A stretch of 59,361 nucleotides of DNA from Planctomycetota bacterium. Its GTDB lineage: Bacteria; Planctomycetota; UBA8742; UBA2392. The DNA lies in contig JABTUE010000005.1 of the NCBI GenBank assembly GCA_015075515.1, positions 1 through 59,361 on the forward strand, written 5' to 3'. Both the position numbers and the translations under genes were made by a program. Below, in pieces: positions 15,438-24,016 of this stretch (its first letter is position 1; each line of letters starts with the position of its first letter). The notes beneath the pieces were generated by a model. It made no database searches. It saw only the letters and a list, made by a program, of their open reading frames with translations, and was not told where the DNA came from.

Positions 15438-17177
15438 CTACTTCAGGCTGGTCAGCCGCGGCGGGATGAACACGCGGTCGCCTTCTTTCACGCCGTTTTT
15501 TTCAAACCAGCTTTCTTCCATTTCGATCGCGTACCGGGCCGGGCCGTCGGATTCATAGCTGGGCAGACGGTGGTCGGGCGTGCCCGGCTCGGGGGCCAGC
15601 ATCTTCTGGTGGATCTTGATGATCTCGCCCCGTTCGTTCACAAAGGCGATGGACAGGTTCATCTTGCAGTTCTTCATCCAGTACGACAGGTTGTCTTCTT
15701 CCTTCTTGTAGATGAACAGCATGCCGTGGTCTTTCTTCAGGCTGGTGCGGAACATCAGCCCCTGGCGCTGTTCGGCCTCGGTGACGGCCAGTTCCACGCG
15801 TACCACCTTGCGCAGGTTTTCTTTGGCCGTGGGCCAGCGGTCGCGCACCACGTCTTTCTGCTTGACGTTGTAAAACGCGATTGGCGCCAGGTACGGCCGC
15901 AGGTCGCGCACCACCCAGGGCAGGTCCAGATCGCCCCGGGGCTCAAACCCCGGCGGCACCACCAGCACAAAGCGTGACTTTGCGGTCACCTTGCTGTCGC
16001 CGCCGCCGGCAAACTTTTCGCCCACGCTGTAGCTGTTGCCGGTTGCGTTCAGGTACCAGAACACGCCGCCGGTCGGCGCGCCCGTGATCTGCACGTCGGC
16101 CGGGTCATCCCAGGCCAGCACCACGCCCTTGCCGGGCTTGAGCGCCGCGGATTCGGCAATCGCGGCTTCGCGCTGGGTCTGGGTGCGGGCCAGCCGGGCT
16201 TCGAACACGGCGGTGCCGAACTTGATTTCCAGCGCGTCGTACTTGGGCTCTTCGGGGCTGTAGACTTCCACGCCGGCCAGCACCACGCGCGCGCGCTTTT
16301 CCACCTTGTGCTTTGTGAAGGTGTCGGCGCCCTTCCAGATCGCCAGATAGTTGGGCGACCCGGTCGAGTAATACACCGGCCGCTCCAGGTCGGTCGCACC
16401 GGTGTCTTCAATTCCCTCAAACATCGAGGCCAGAACCATGCCGCCGCCCTGGCTGCGTTCCAGGTACGCGGCGCACACCTTGCCCTCGACGCCCTTGAGC
16501 CAGAACTCGTGGTTGGGGCCCACGGGCATCACCACCCCCTGGCCCTCCTTGAGTTCCGGGCGGTCCTTGAGCGCGCGGGCGCATTCCTCGGCCTTGGACA
16601 GCACTTTCAGGCTGACAAAGGGCGCCTCTTCGGGTTTTTCGTCTTCGCGCTGGGTGCGCAGAAAGTACAGCCGGGCGAACTCGGCCTCGGCCTCGGCGGA
16701 TTTCTGAACCAGATCGGGCTGGGTGGTCACGGCGCTGCCCCGGCTGATGTTGAGCCTGGCCGTCGCGCCTTTGGCAAGCTGGAGCACCACGCGCGCGCCC
16801 TTGTGCACAAAGGCGCGCTGCATGTTGGTCTGGCTGAAGGCGGGCACAGTTTCAACGGCAATCGCCTTGCCCGATTCGTCCACAAACACCAGTTCGGCCG
16901 GGTCGGGCAGGCTGTTGAATTTGAACTCGACGGGTTCATCCAGTTTGGGGTACAGGTACGCAATCGCCTGTTTTTCGCCGATGGCAAGGCCGTGCTGGGC
17001 GCGCTTGCGGTGCGCGGCCGTGGAGGCGACAAAGGCGTCAAAGCCCTGGCCGTTGATGGTCAGGGAACTGGTGGTTTCCAGAAACGGCCACGCAAGCGGT
17101 TCAACCTTTTCGGTGTCATAGCCGCAGGCCGCCAGCGCCAGCAGCACCAGCACAATCGCATACTTCACGCGCCGCAT
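15438..17177 (-). CDS. Lipoprotein with repeated DUF192 domains
   Basis: A 579-residue exported lipoprotein: signal peptide with lipobox LAAC (Cys18). The C-terminal ~115 residues are a complete DUF192 domain (RVELAVTEAEQRQGLMFRTS, HGMLFIYKKEED, YWMKNCKMNLSIAFV, ARYAIEMEESWFEKNGVKEGD). Two earlier stretches look like degenerate DUF192 copies: residues ~45-155 (AHRKRAQHGLAIGEKQ ... AELVFVDESGKAIAV) and ~325-420 (TQTQREAAIAESAALKPGKG ... VFWYLNATGNSY). Single-domain DUF192 proteins are ~110-150 residues; their function is unsettled. The repeat arrangement suggests a surface or periplasmic binding protein. Confidence 0.75.
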   Translation of the reverse strand: MRRVKYAIVLVLLALAACGYDTEKVEPLAWPFLETTSSLTINGQGFDAFVASTAAHRKRAQHGLAIGEKQAIAYLYPKLDEPVEFKFNSLPDPAELVFVDESGKAIAVETVPAFSQTNMQRAFVHKGARVVLQLAKGATARLNISRGSAVTTQPDLVQKSAEAEAEFARLYFLRTQREDEKPEEAPFVSLKVLSKAEECARALKDRPELKEGQGVVMPVGPNHEFWLKGVEGKVCAAYLERSQGGGMVLASMFEGIEDTGATDLERPVYYSTGSPNYLAIWKGADTFTKHKVEKRARVVLAGVEVYSPEEPKYDALEIKFGTAVFEARLARTQTQREAAIAESAALKPGKGVVLAWDDPADVQITGAPTGGVFWYLNATGNSYSVGEKFAGGGDSKVTAKSRFVLVVPPGFEPRGDLDLPWVVRDLRPYLAPIAFYNVKQKDVVRDRWPTAKENLRKVVRVELAVTEAEQRQGLMFRTSLKKDHGMLFIYKKEEDNLSYWMKNCKMNLSIAFVNERGEIIKIHQKMLAPEPGTPDHRLPSYESDGPARYAIEMEESWFEKNGVKEGDRVFIPPRLTSLK

Positions 17178-17224
17178 TGAATTCTCCAGGGCCGCCGCAA
17201 AGGGCGGGCAGGATAAGCGTCAGC

Positions 17225-17249
17225 CCGCCGCGGGACAAGCCCGCGGCGG
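17225..17249 (-). terminator. Hairpin after the glycine-rich lipoprotein gene
   Basis: A 10-bp perfect stem (CCGCCGCGGG / CCCGCGGCGG) with loop ACAAG, 17 bp past the stop at 17267 on the minus strand. No strong U-tract follows, so termination efficiency is uncertain. Confidence 0.5.
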
Positions 17250-17266
17250 CGGTTGCCGTTCATGCG

Positions 17267-19915
17267 TCAATCCAGCGTCTGGTTCGTTGCCGCGCGGTCG
17301 GTGCCGTCGCCGTCGCGCGTGCTGAGCACCGAACCGGTCTCAAGCACCAGGTTCGGATTGGGCGCCGATCCGACGGCGTCCAGCCCGATCAGCCCGGCCG
17401 CCCCGGTCGCGCCGGTGCCGTCGGCGTACAGCCGGGCCGAAAACGCAATCACCAGCGTGCCGGGCACGTCGGCGCCCAGTCCGACCGTGATCGTCCCGCC
17501 GTCGCCGTTGGTGGCCCCGGCGTTGACGGTCACCACAGCGGCCACGCGGATGAAAGACCCGGTAGTGCGCGCGCGCGCCATGCCGCCGTTGCCGCCGACG
17601 GCGCCCGCGCCGCCGGTACAGGACAGCGTGGCGTTGATGTCTATCGTGCCGCTTGTGCCCGCGGCCGAGGCGTACAGGTCAATCGTACCGCCGGTGTTGC
17701 CGTTGCCGCCGCCAATGCCGCTGCCGCCGCGGGCGTACAGCGCGGCTTCCACAACGATGTCGCCGGCGTCGGCGGCGCTGTCTTCGTCGGTGTAGGCTTC
17801 GATATAGCCGCCCAGGCCGCCCTGGGCCCGGCCGGCGCCGCCGTCGGCCACAAGCTGGGTGCCGATGAACACGTCGCCGAAATCGGACAGCAGGCCGATG
17901 TAGCCGCCGTCGCCGCCGTTGACCGCGCCCGAAGCCGTGCCGCCGTTGCCGCCGCGGGCGCTGATCAGGCCGCCCGAAAGCAGCATCGGCCCGGCCGTCA
18001 GCAGCTCCACCGTTCCGCCAGCGCCGCCGTTGCCTGTGGCGCCGTTGCCGCCGTCGGTGTTCAGCACAAAGCCGCTAAGCCGCAGCGAGCCCGAATCGCC
18101 GGCGCCCAGGTAAGCCTCGCCGCCGGGGCCGCCCGCGTCGCCCTGGCCGCCCTTGAGGTCGCAGGCGCCCTTGACCGTGCATGAGCCGCCGGCCGAACCC
18201 GCCAGCGAGCTGTCGGCCAGCAGCAGACCGCCCGCGCCGCCGGTGGGGCCGTTGCCACCGTTGATGGTCGCCCAGGCCTCAAGATCCACGCCGCCGTCAT
18301 CCACGATCACTTCCAGCGACCCGCCGCTGCCGCCGATGCCGGTGCTGCCGGTGCCGCCGTTGAGCGCGGCCTCGACCAGCGCCTGCACGTCGCCGGTGTC
18401 GGCCTGGCAGTACACCGTGCCGCCGTTGCCGCCGGTGGGGCCGTTGCCGCCATTCAGCGTGGCGCGCACGTACAGCGAAGTCACGTAAAAGGCCGCGCCG
18501 ACGGCATCCACGTAAACCAGCCCGCCGCTTTCAGCGTTGCCGGTGGTGGCGCCGCCGCCGTTGGCCCAGGCGCGCAGGGTCACATTGTGCACCTGCAATA
18601 CCGCCGCCGAGGCCAGAATGCCCAGCGCGCCGCCGATGCCGGCCGTGCCGGTGGTGGCGTTGCCGCCGTGCAGCCAGCCCTCCAGCAGCGAGTTGCGCAC
18701 GGTTCCGGCCACGTTGAACTGGGCGCCGCCGCCGTCGCCGCCGGATATTCCGTTGCCGCCCCGAAGATGTGCCCAGGCCGACAGGGCGTTGATCTGGCTG
18801 GCGGAAATCAGCAGCCCGCCACCGTTGCCGCCGTTGCCGGTGGTGCTGCCCCCGCCGTTGGCTTCCACGTCAACCAGACCGGTGGCGGTATCGGCGGTCA
18901 GTGTAACGCCGCCGGCGTTACCGGCGTTGCCGGTGGTTGCCGAGCCGCCGCCGCACCGGGCGGCCAGCGTCCAGCGCACGCTGCCGGTGCTGAATACGTT
19001 GAGGCTGCCGCCGTCGTTGGCACCGGCCGGGGCACTGCCGCCGCGCAGGTCGGCACCCCAGTCAAAGGTGCCGCCCGAAGTGGCCAGAATGCTGACACCG
19101 ACGTTGCCGCCCTGGCCGGCGGTGCCGGTGCCGGCGGCGTTTCCGCCGCGGGCCAGAAATGAACCCGCCCGCAGGTACAGGTCGCTGGCCGCGCCCAGGC
19201 TGATGTCGCCGCCGTGGCCTGCGGGGTTGGTGGCGGTGGCGTCGCCGCCGCGCGAGTTTACGCGCCCGCGCAGCCACAGTGTGCCGGCGCTGCTGATGCC
19301 GATCTGGCCGCCGTCAAAGGTGGGCGCGGCCGAGGTGTCAATGCCACCGCCCACGGCGATGTGCGCGCCGCCGGTGGTGGTGGCAAGCTGAAACGCCACG
19401 GCGTGGGCGCCGCTGCGGCGCGTGACCACGTTGCCGTCCAGCCGCACGTAGCTGTCACAGAAGATTTCCACGTGCGTGATCGCCGGCGAGGGCGCGTCGG
19501 AAAGGTTCAAGGTCACGCCCGCGGGCAGGAAAAGGTCCGCGCCGTTGAGCGTAAACGTCGCCGTCGTGCCGCTGATGACCGGCGCGCTCAGGGTCGTCAG
19601 TTCGGTGTACGTCACCTCGTTGCCGTCCAGTTCGGCGGCTGTCAGCACGTTGGCCCCGGCGGCCGGAAAGGCCGCGCCGTCGTCGCGCAGCATCCGCCCG
19701 CCGTTGACCACCAGCACGACAACGCCCGCGTCGCCGCCGTTCTGGTTGGTTACGTGGCCGGCCTCGCCGCCGCTGGAGGCAATCGCCCAGGGGCCGATGG
19801 CGGGCAGGGCAGAATCGCGCCCGCCGTGGCGCGAGCGGTCTTCTTCGTCGTCTTCGTGGCAGGCGGCAAGGACAAACAGCGGCAGCAGCAACAACAGCAG
19901 GCGCGGGTACTTCAT
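17267..19915 (-). CDS. Glycine-rich repetitive surface lipoprotein (PE_PGRS-like)
   Basis: An 882-residue lipoprotein: hydrophobic signal with lipobox LAAC, then a short acidic stretch. From about residue 70 to the end the chain is built of ~17 imperfect repeats about 40-45 residues long. Each has a GGNG-type turn (GGNGPTGGNGG, GGNGATGNGGAGG, GGNGISGGDGG) followed by a short beta strand (GGTVYCQAD, GLLLADSS, GYIEAYT). This is the layout of a right-handed beta solenoid or PGRS-like passenger, with no catalytic motif. Start ATG 19915 was chosen because it begins the signal peptide. It is divergent from a TPR gene, with 109 bp between them. Likely cell-surface; binding partner unknown. Confidence 0.75.
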   Translation of the reverse strand: MKYPRLLLLLLPLFVLAACHEDDEEDRSRHGGRDSALPAIGPWAIASSGGEAGHVTNQNGGDAGVVVLVVNGGRMLRDDGAAFPAAGANVLTAAELDGNEVTYTELTTLSAPVISGTTATFTLNGADLFLPAGVTLNLSDAPSPAITHVEIFCDSYVRLDGNVVTRRSGAHAVAFQLATTTGGAHIAVGGGIDTSAAPTFDGGQIGISSAGTLWLRGRVNSRGGDATATNPAGHGGDISLGAASDLYLRAGSFLARGGNAAGTGTAGQGGNVGVSILATSGGTFDWGADLRGGSAPAGANDGGSLNVFSTGSVRWTLAARCGGGSATTGNAGNAGGVTLTADTATGLVDVEANGGGSTTGNGGNGGGLLISASQINALSAWAHLRGGNGISGGDGGGAQFNVAGTVRNSLLEGWLHGGNATTGTAGIGGALGILASAAVLQVHNVTLRAWANGGGATTGNAESGGLVYVDAVGAAFYVTSLYVRATLNGGNGPTGGNGGTVYCQADTGDVQALVEAALNGGTGSTGIGGSGGSLEVIVDDGGVDLEAWATINGGNGPTGGAGGLLLADSSLAGSAGGSCTVKGACDLKGGQGDAGGPGGEAYLGAGDSGSLRLSGFVLNTDGGNGATGNGGAGGTVELLTAGPMLLSGGLISARGGNGGTASGAVNGGDGGYIGLLSDFGDVFIGTQLVADGGAGRAQGGLGGYIEAYTDEDSAADAGDIVVEAALYARGGSGIGGGNGNTGGTIDLYASAAGTSGTIDINATLSCTGGAGAVGGNGGMARARTTGSFIRVAAVVTVNAGATNGDGGTITVGLGADVPGTLVIAFSARLYADGTGATGAAGLIGLDAVGSAPNPNLVLETGSVLSTRDGDGTDRAATNQTLD

Positions 19916-20024
19916 GGCGCGACCTCGGAACAGTGGCCGGAGGGGTGCCGGCGGGTTCGGGGCAGGGCAGAATGGTAACAGATTCGCCCCGGCGTTTCCG
20001 CCGGGAATGTGCCGGGTAGCGAGC

Positions 20025-21434
20025 ATGGATGCCGAATCAGTCTACACGTTCCGTCATGCCCTGCTGCGGGACGGAGCATATGATCTTCAGCTTCCAACGG
20101 AGCGCGCGCGGCTGCACGGGCTGGCGTTGGCGCTGATCGAACAGGTTTTCGGTGCCCCACCTCCGGACGACACCGGTACACGGCCGTCGCCGGCCCCAGT
20201 TGATGCTGTGGCGCTTGAACTGGCAGGGCATGCGGCCATGGCCCGCAGTGACCCCACACTGGATCCTGCATCGGCAGCCCGCCTGCGTTCGGCACATCTG
20301 TCCTATCTGTTGCGCGCCGGCTATGCGGCACGTCGCCAGTTCCGTCTGGGTGAGGCTGCGGACGTGTTTGACAGGCTTGCGCGCGCGGCGGCGGACAATC
20401 TGGCTTTGAAACGACTTGCCGTGCATGAGAGTGCCGACTGCCTGCGTCTGGCGGGTCAGCCCCGACACGCGCTGGCCGGATTTTTGCACGCCCTGAACCT
20501 GGCGGTTGAACTTGGGGATCGCGACGCTCGGATTGCTGCCTTGATTGGGCAGGCTGCGGCGCGCCTTGCGGCGGGTCAGCTTGAGGGTCTGGAAGACCTG
20601 TACGAACAGGTGCTGGGCCTTGCTCGATCGCATTGCAGTGCCGTGTGGGAGTGCCGCGCTCTGGGGAATCGCTCGCAGTTGTGGGATAGGCAGGGCAACC
20701 TGCAACGGGCAATACAGGATTGCGCAGAATCACTCCGGATTGCGCGGGAACTGGGGAATGTCGAACTGATCGGCAAGCAGTTGTCAAACCTGGGCAATTT
20801 TCTGGCCGACGCGGGACGCCAGATCGAAGCGCTTCCGCTTTACGACGAAGCGTTGTCGCTGGCTCGGGGGAATCTTCGCGAGGAGATGGTGGTCAAGCTG
20901 GGTACCGGCGCCATGTGGATGGACATCGGGGACATTGCCAAAGCCAAACCATTTCTGGTATCGGCTCTGGAACTTGCTGAGCGGTGTGGTGAACACCGCA
21001 TGCGCTCCATGGCACTTGGCAATTACGCCTCCCTGTTATTGAACGAGGGCAACAGCAAAGAGGCGCGGGCATACGTGTTGCGCGCGATCGAACTTGACCG
21101 CGAAACCGGCGACCTGGTCGCGGAAGGATTCCACACCGGCAACCTGGCGGATGGGTACTTGCAGGACGGCGAACCGGAACGCGCCATGGAAGCCTATGAA
21201 CAGTCCGTGAGTCTGTGCCGACGCGCCGGACACCGTCCCTATGAGCTCAATTGGCGTGCCCACCTGGCGGTGTGTCTTGCCTTGCTCGGCCGGCGGGAGG
21301 AGGCCCTGAACACCTGGAACGACGCGGTGCAGGGGCTTCGTGAATGCGGCCACCTGGCCGCCATTGAGCGCAACGCCGACGTGATGCGTTTACGACTCGG
21401 TGCAGTCGGAATGGAACCTCTACCATTGCCATGA
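20025..21434 (+). CDS. Headless-STAND TPR protein (FRHALLRDGAY family)
   Basis: A 469-residue protein starting MDAESVYTFRHALLRDGAYDL, with LHGLALALIEQVFG completing the conserved N-cap, about residues 30-45. Then a variable linker (~45-75), and tandem TPRs such as GNRSQLWDRQGNLQRAIQD, LSNLGNFLADAGRQIEAL and GNYASLLLNEGNSKEA. Its C-terminal helix region (LAVCLALLGRREEALNTW ... ADVMRLRLGAVGMEP) is recognisably the C-cap of the 52-59 kb relatives. ATG 20025 was chosen by homology of the N-cap. No upstream NTPase: the neighbour is a divergent lipoprotein gene. Role inferred as a protein-binding scaffold. Confidence 0.75.
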   Translation: MDAESVYTFRHALLRDGAYDLQLPTERARLHGLALALIEQVFGAPPPDDTGTRPSPAPVDAVALELAGHAAMARSDPTLDPASAARLRSAHLSYLLRAGYAARRQFRLGEAADVFDRLARAAADNLALKRLAVHESADCLRLAGQPRHALAGFLHALNLAVELGDRDARIAALIGQAAARLAAGQLEGLEDLYEQVLGLARSHCSAVWECRALGNRSQLWDRQGNLQRAIQDCAESLRIARELGNVELIGKQLSNLGNFLADAGRQIEALPLYDEALSLARGNLREEMVVKLGTGAMWMDIGDIAKAKPFLVSALELAERCGEHRMRSMALGNYASLLLNEGNSKEARAYVLRAIELDRETGDLVAEGFHTGNLADGYLQDGEPERAMEAYEQSVSLCRRAGHRPYELNWRAHLAVCLALLGRREEALNTWNDAVQGLRECGHLAAIERNADVMRLRLGAVGMEPLPLP

Positions 21435-22551
21435 CCCGGAATGCGCTGCCGGCGCCCAGGCCGGGCAACGCAGATTTGATTTTGTCAATGCCCTTGTGGG
21501 TGTGGAGCCGCCGTCGTGGCTGACGCCGCAACCTCATAAACTGCATAGGGTTGGGACGGCGCGCCAGTCGCCTCTTTTTCTTTCCGTGGCGCGTTGTCTG
21601 AATTTGGCCGTGCCCGTGCGGGAGTCCAAAGCGCCGTCTTTGGTCCCGCGCCCGGCGGCCCGTGTGGAGTTGCGTGTGTTTCTTCCCAAAGAGGGCATTG
21701 CCCCGCCCCTTGGCCGCGATGCAGCGGCCGAGATTGCGCCCGACGAACCTTCCGTTGCGGCCAGTGCTGATCCCGCCGACCACCCCCAGAACCTGTACCG
21801 CTTTCCGGCGCTGTACGACGCGCTCAAGACGCCCACGCCCGCTGACGTGGCCGTGGTGCGCGCGCTGATCGAACACAACGTGGGCCCCGGGCCGTGGGCG
21901 ATTCTGGATCCGGCCAGCGGGCCGGGCAACTGGCTGCGGCCGTTCTGCGACGGCCACAACCGGCTGTTCGGCAACGATTTCAGCCTGCCGATGGTGCGGT
22001 ATGTGGAACAGACACTGGGGCCCTGCGGCTGTCGCGTGCAACATGGCGACATGTACGACCTGCGCATCAGCGAGAGCTTCGACGTGGTGCTTGAGGTCAG
22101 CGGCGTGACCTCAATTGTGCCCGACGTGCCCACGCTGGGCCGGGTGATTGACCACTGGGCCCGGCGGTTGCGCCCCGGCGGGCTTTTGCTGCTGCTGGTG
22201 AACTTTCAGGATCTGCTGCCGCCGCAACTGCCGGCCGTAACCTGGCAGGTTCAGGGCGTGCCGCTGGCCGCCGGCGGCACCGCCGGCGTGTGCTATGAAC
22301 TGGTCGAAGACCGGCCCCACAACGGCACCCAGTGGATCCGCCGCACTGTAACCACCCAGGGCGCGCCGGGCCTGCCGCCGTACCTGTGCGAAGAATACGC
22401 CCTGCGCGTGTGGTCGCCCGACGAAGTGCTGGCGGCCGCGGCCCTGGCCCAAAACGCCCGGCTGGACGCCGTGGTGCACCCCGACAACGCCTTTGACCAC
22501 GTGTGCGGCATGACCGGCGAGCGTTATCTGGTGTTCCGGCCCGCCGGTTGA
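21400..22551 (+). CDS. SAM-dependent methyltransferase
   Basis: Up to 383 residues from a GTG at 21400; the methyltransferase itself begins near residue 127 (FPALYDALKTPTPADVAVV). Motif I is ILDPASGPGNWLRPF, followed by an acidic residue in GNDFSLPMV, then FDVVLEVSGVTS and RLRPGGLLLLLVNF. The C-terminal part is predicted to bind substrate. The start is uncertain: 21400 overlaps the TPR gene by 35 bp, and the first ~100 residues are Pro/Ala-rich and unlike any family I know. An alternative in-frame GTG is at 21586. Substrate unknown. Confidence 0.65.
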   Translation: MQSEWNLYHCHDPECAAGAQAGQRRFDFVNALVGVEPPSWLTPQPHKLHRVGTARQSPLFLSVARCLNLAVPVRESKAPSLVPRPAARVELRVFLPKEGIAPPLGRDAAAEIAPDEPSVAASADPADHPQNLYRFPALYDALKTPTPADVAVVRALIEHNVGPGPWAILDPASGPGNWLRPFCDGHNRLFGNDFSLPMVRYVEQTLGPCGCRVQHGDMYDLRISESFDVVLEVSGVTSIVPDVPTLGRVIDHWARRLRPGGLLLLLVNFQDLLPPQLPAVTWQVQGVPLAAGGTAGVCYELVEDRPHNGTQWIRRTVTTQGAPGLPPYLCEEYALRVWSPDEVLAAAALAQNARLDAVVHPDNAFDHVCGMTGERYLVFRPAG

Positions 22552-22590
22552 CGCCTTGCGCAACGGCGCGCCCGCGCCGAAACTCGGGCC

Positions 22591-23856
22591 ATGCATGACC
22601 AGCCCGTCAAACGCCGCGTGCTGCAGGGCCAGTGCGTCTGGCCGATCAGCCCCAACCAGGCCCGGGTCGAGGGCAACGCCGTCATCTTCACCAGTTATGA
22701 CGACCCGTTTCACCGGCCGGAATCCGGCTTTCTGGGACTGCCGCATGTTGAATACGACCCGGTGGCCGTGGACGGCATCATCACGCCGGCGTTCTGTGAC
22801 TGGCATTTTCACTGGGTTCAGCACCGGGTGGCGGGCGTAAGGGGCAAGCCCCTGCTGGGCTGGCTGGCCGAAGACGCCTGGCCCGAAGAGGCCCGCTTTG
22901 CCGACGCCGGTTTTGCCTCCGTCGCCGCCGAGGGCTTTGCCCGCAAACAGGCCGCGGCGGGCACTCTGGCCGGTTCGTGCTGGGGCAGCCCGCACGCGCA
23001 AAGTCTGCGCGCGGCGCGCGACGCCGGGGTGCGCTATTCGCTGATCGGCCCGGCGGTCATGACTTCCGGCGAGCCCGATTATCTGCGCCGGTCGCTGGAA
23101 GAAACACTGGCTGAACTGCGCGCGCTTCAGGTCGAGTTCGAGGAACGGCTGGCCGTCAGCCCGCGTTTTGCGCTCAGCGTGGACGCCCGCGCCATGAAGG
23201 AACTGCGCGACTTTGCCTGGGACTACACCCTGTGGCTGCAGACCCACCTGGCCGAAAACGAAGACGAGTGCGCCGCCGTCGCCCGCACCTGGCCCCAGGC
23301 CAAAAGTTACGTGGACGTTTACGACAGCGCCGGGCTGCTCACGCCGCGCACACTGCTGGCCCATTGCGTGCATCTGGACGACTTCGACTGGCGCACGATC
23401 AAGCAGCGCGGCAGCATCGTTGTGCACTGTCCCACCAGCAACGAGGCCCTGGGATCCGGCCGCATGAAACTGGAAAAGGTCCGCGCCCTGGACATCCCCT
23501 GGGTGCTGGGCACCGACATCGGCGCCGGGCCCAGCCTGTGCATGCTGGACGTGATTGAAACCGTCACCCGCATTCATGACTGGAGCGCGCCTGTCAGCAC
23601 GCTGGAGGCGTTTTTCCGCGCCACCGTAAGCCTGGAAATGCTCGAAAGCTACGCCAGCCGCAAAAGCCGCGTCACGCGCATGCTGGGCACCGCGCGCGCC
23701 GGCTTCATCGAGTTCGCCCGGCCAAAAAGCATTGACCGCGCCGACCGCGACCCCGAACGCATCCTCAGCGCGATTGTCGAAGACTGGCGCAACAGGGGCG
23801 AAGCCGTGATCCAGCGTGTCTGGGACCAGAACTTCAACCTGGTGCACCAGGCCTGA
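22591..23856 (+). CDS. guaD: Guanine deaminase-like amidohydrolase
   Basis: A 421-residue amidohydrolase with the metal set of the guanine deaminase family: HFH at 72-74, His219 (QTHLAENEDEC), His257 (LLAHCVH) and Asp309 (GTDIGAG). The order QTHLAENEDE, then VYDSAGLLT, HCPTSNEALGSG and GTDIGAGPS closely follows guanine deaminase, which converts guanine to xanthine and ammonia in purine salvage or catabolism. The first metal motif is preceded by TPAFCDW rather than the usual PGFIDTH. No other purine genes are adjacent. Other deaminase substrates cannot be excluded. Confidence 0.75.
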   Translation: MHDQPVKRRVLQGQCVWPISPNQARVEGNAVIFTSYDDPFHRPESGFLGLPHVEYDPVAVDGIITPAFCDWHFHWVQHRVAGVRGKPLLGWLAEDAWPEEARFADAGFASVAAEGFARKQAAAGTLAGSCWGSPHAQSLRAARDAGVRYSLIGPAVMTSGEPDYLRRSLEETLAELRALQVEFEERLAVSPRFALSVDARAMKELRDFAWDYTLWLQTHLAENEDECAAVARTWPQAKSYVDVYDSAGLLTPRTLLAHCVHLDDFDWRTIKQRGSIVVHCPTSNEALGSGRMKLEKVRALDIPWVLGTDIGAGPSLCMLDVIETVTRIHDWSAPVSTLEAFFRATVSLEMLESYASRKSRVTRMLGTARAGFIEFARPKSIDRADRDPERILSAIVEDWRNRGEAVIQRVWDQNFNLVHQA

Positions 23857-24016
23857 GCCGGGCCGTGGCGCATTTTCCACGAAGGCCCAAGACCGCCCGG
23901 CAGCGCCCCCGCCCCGGCACCGCATTGCCGCCGGGCCGCCGATTGCTAACTTCTGGCGGCTTTGGCGGCCCGAACTTCTGCCCCGGCCTTACGTTGGAAC
24001 GACACAGGGACATTGG

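Noticed and set aside
17600..19300. Regular GCCGCCGTTGCCGCC-type DNA repeats resembling an array
   Set aside because: They are the codons of GGNGG turns in the glycine-rich lipoprotein, in a continuous reading frame with a signal peptide.
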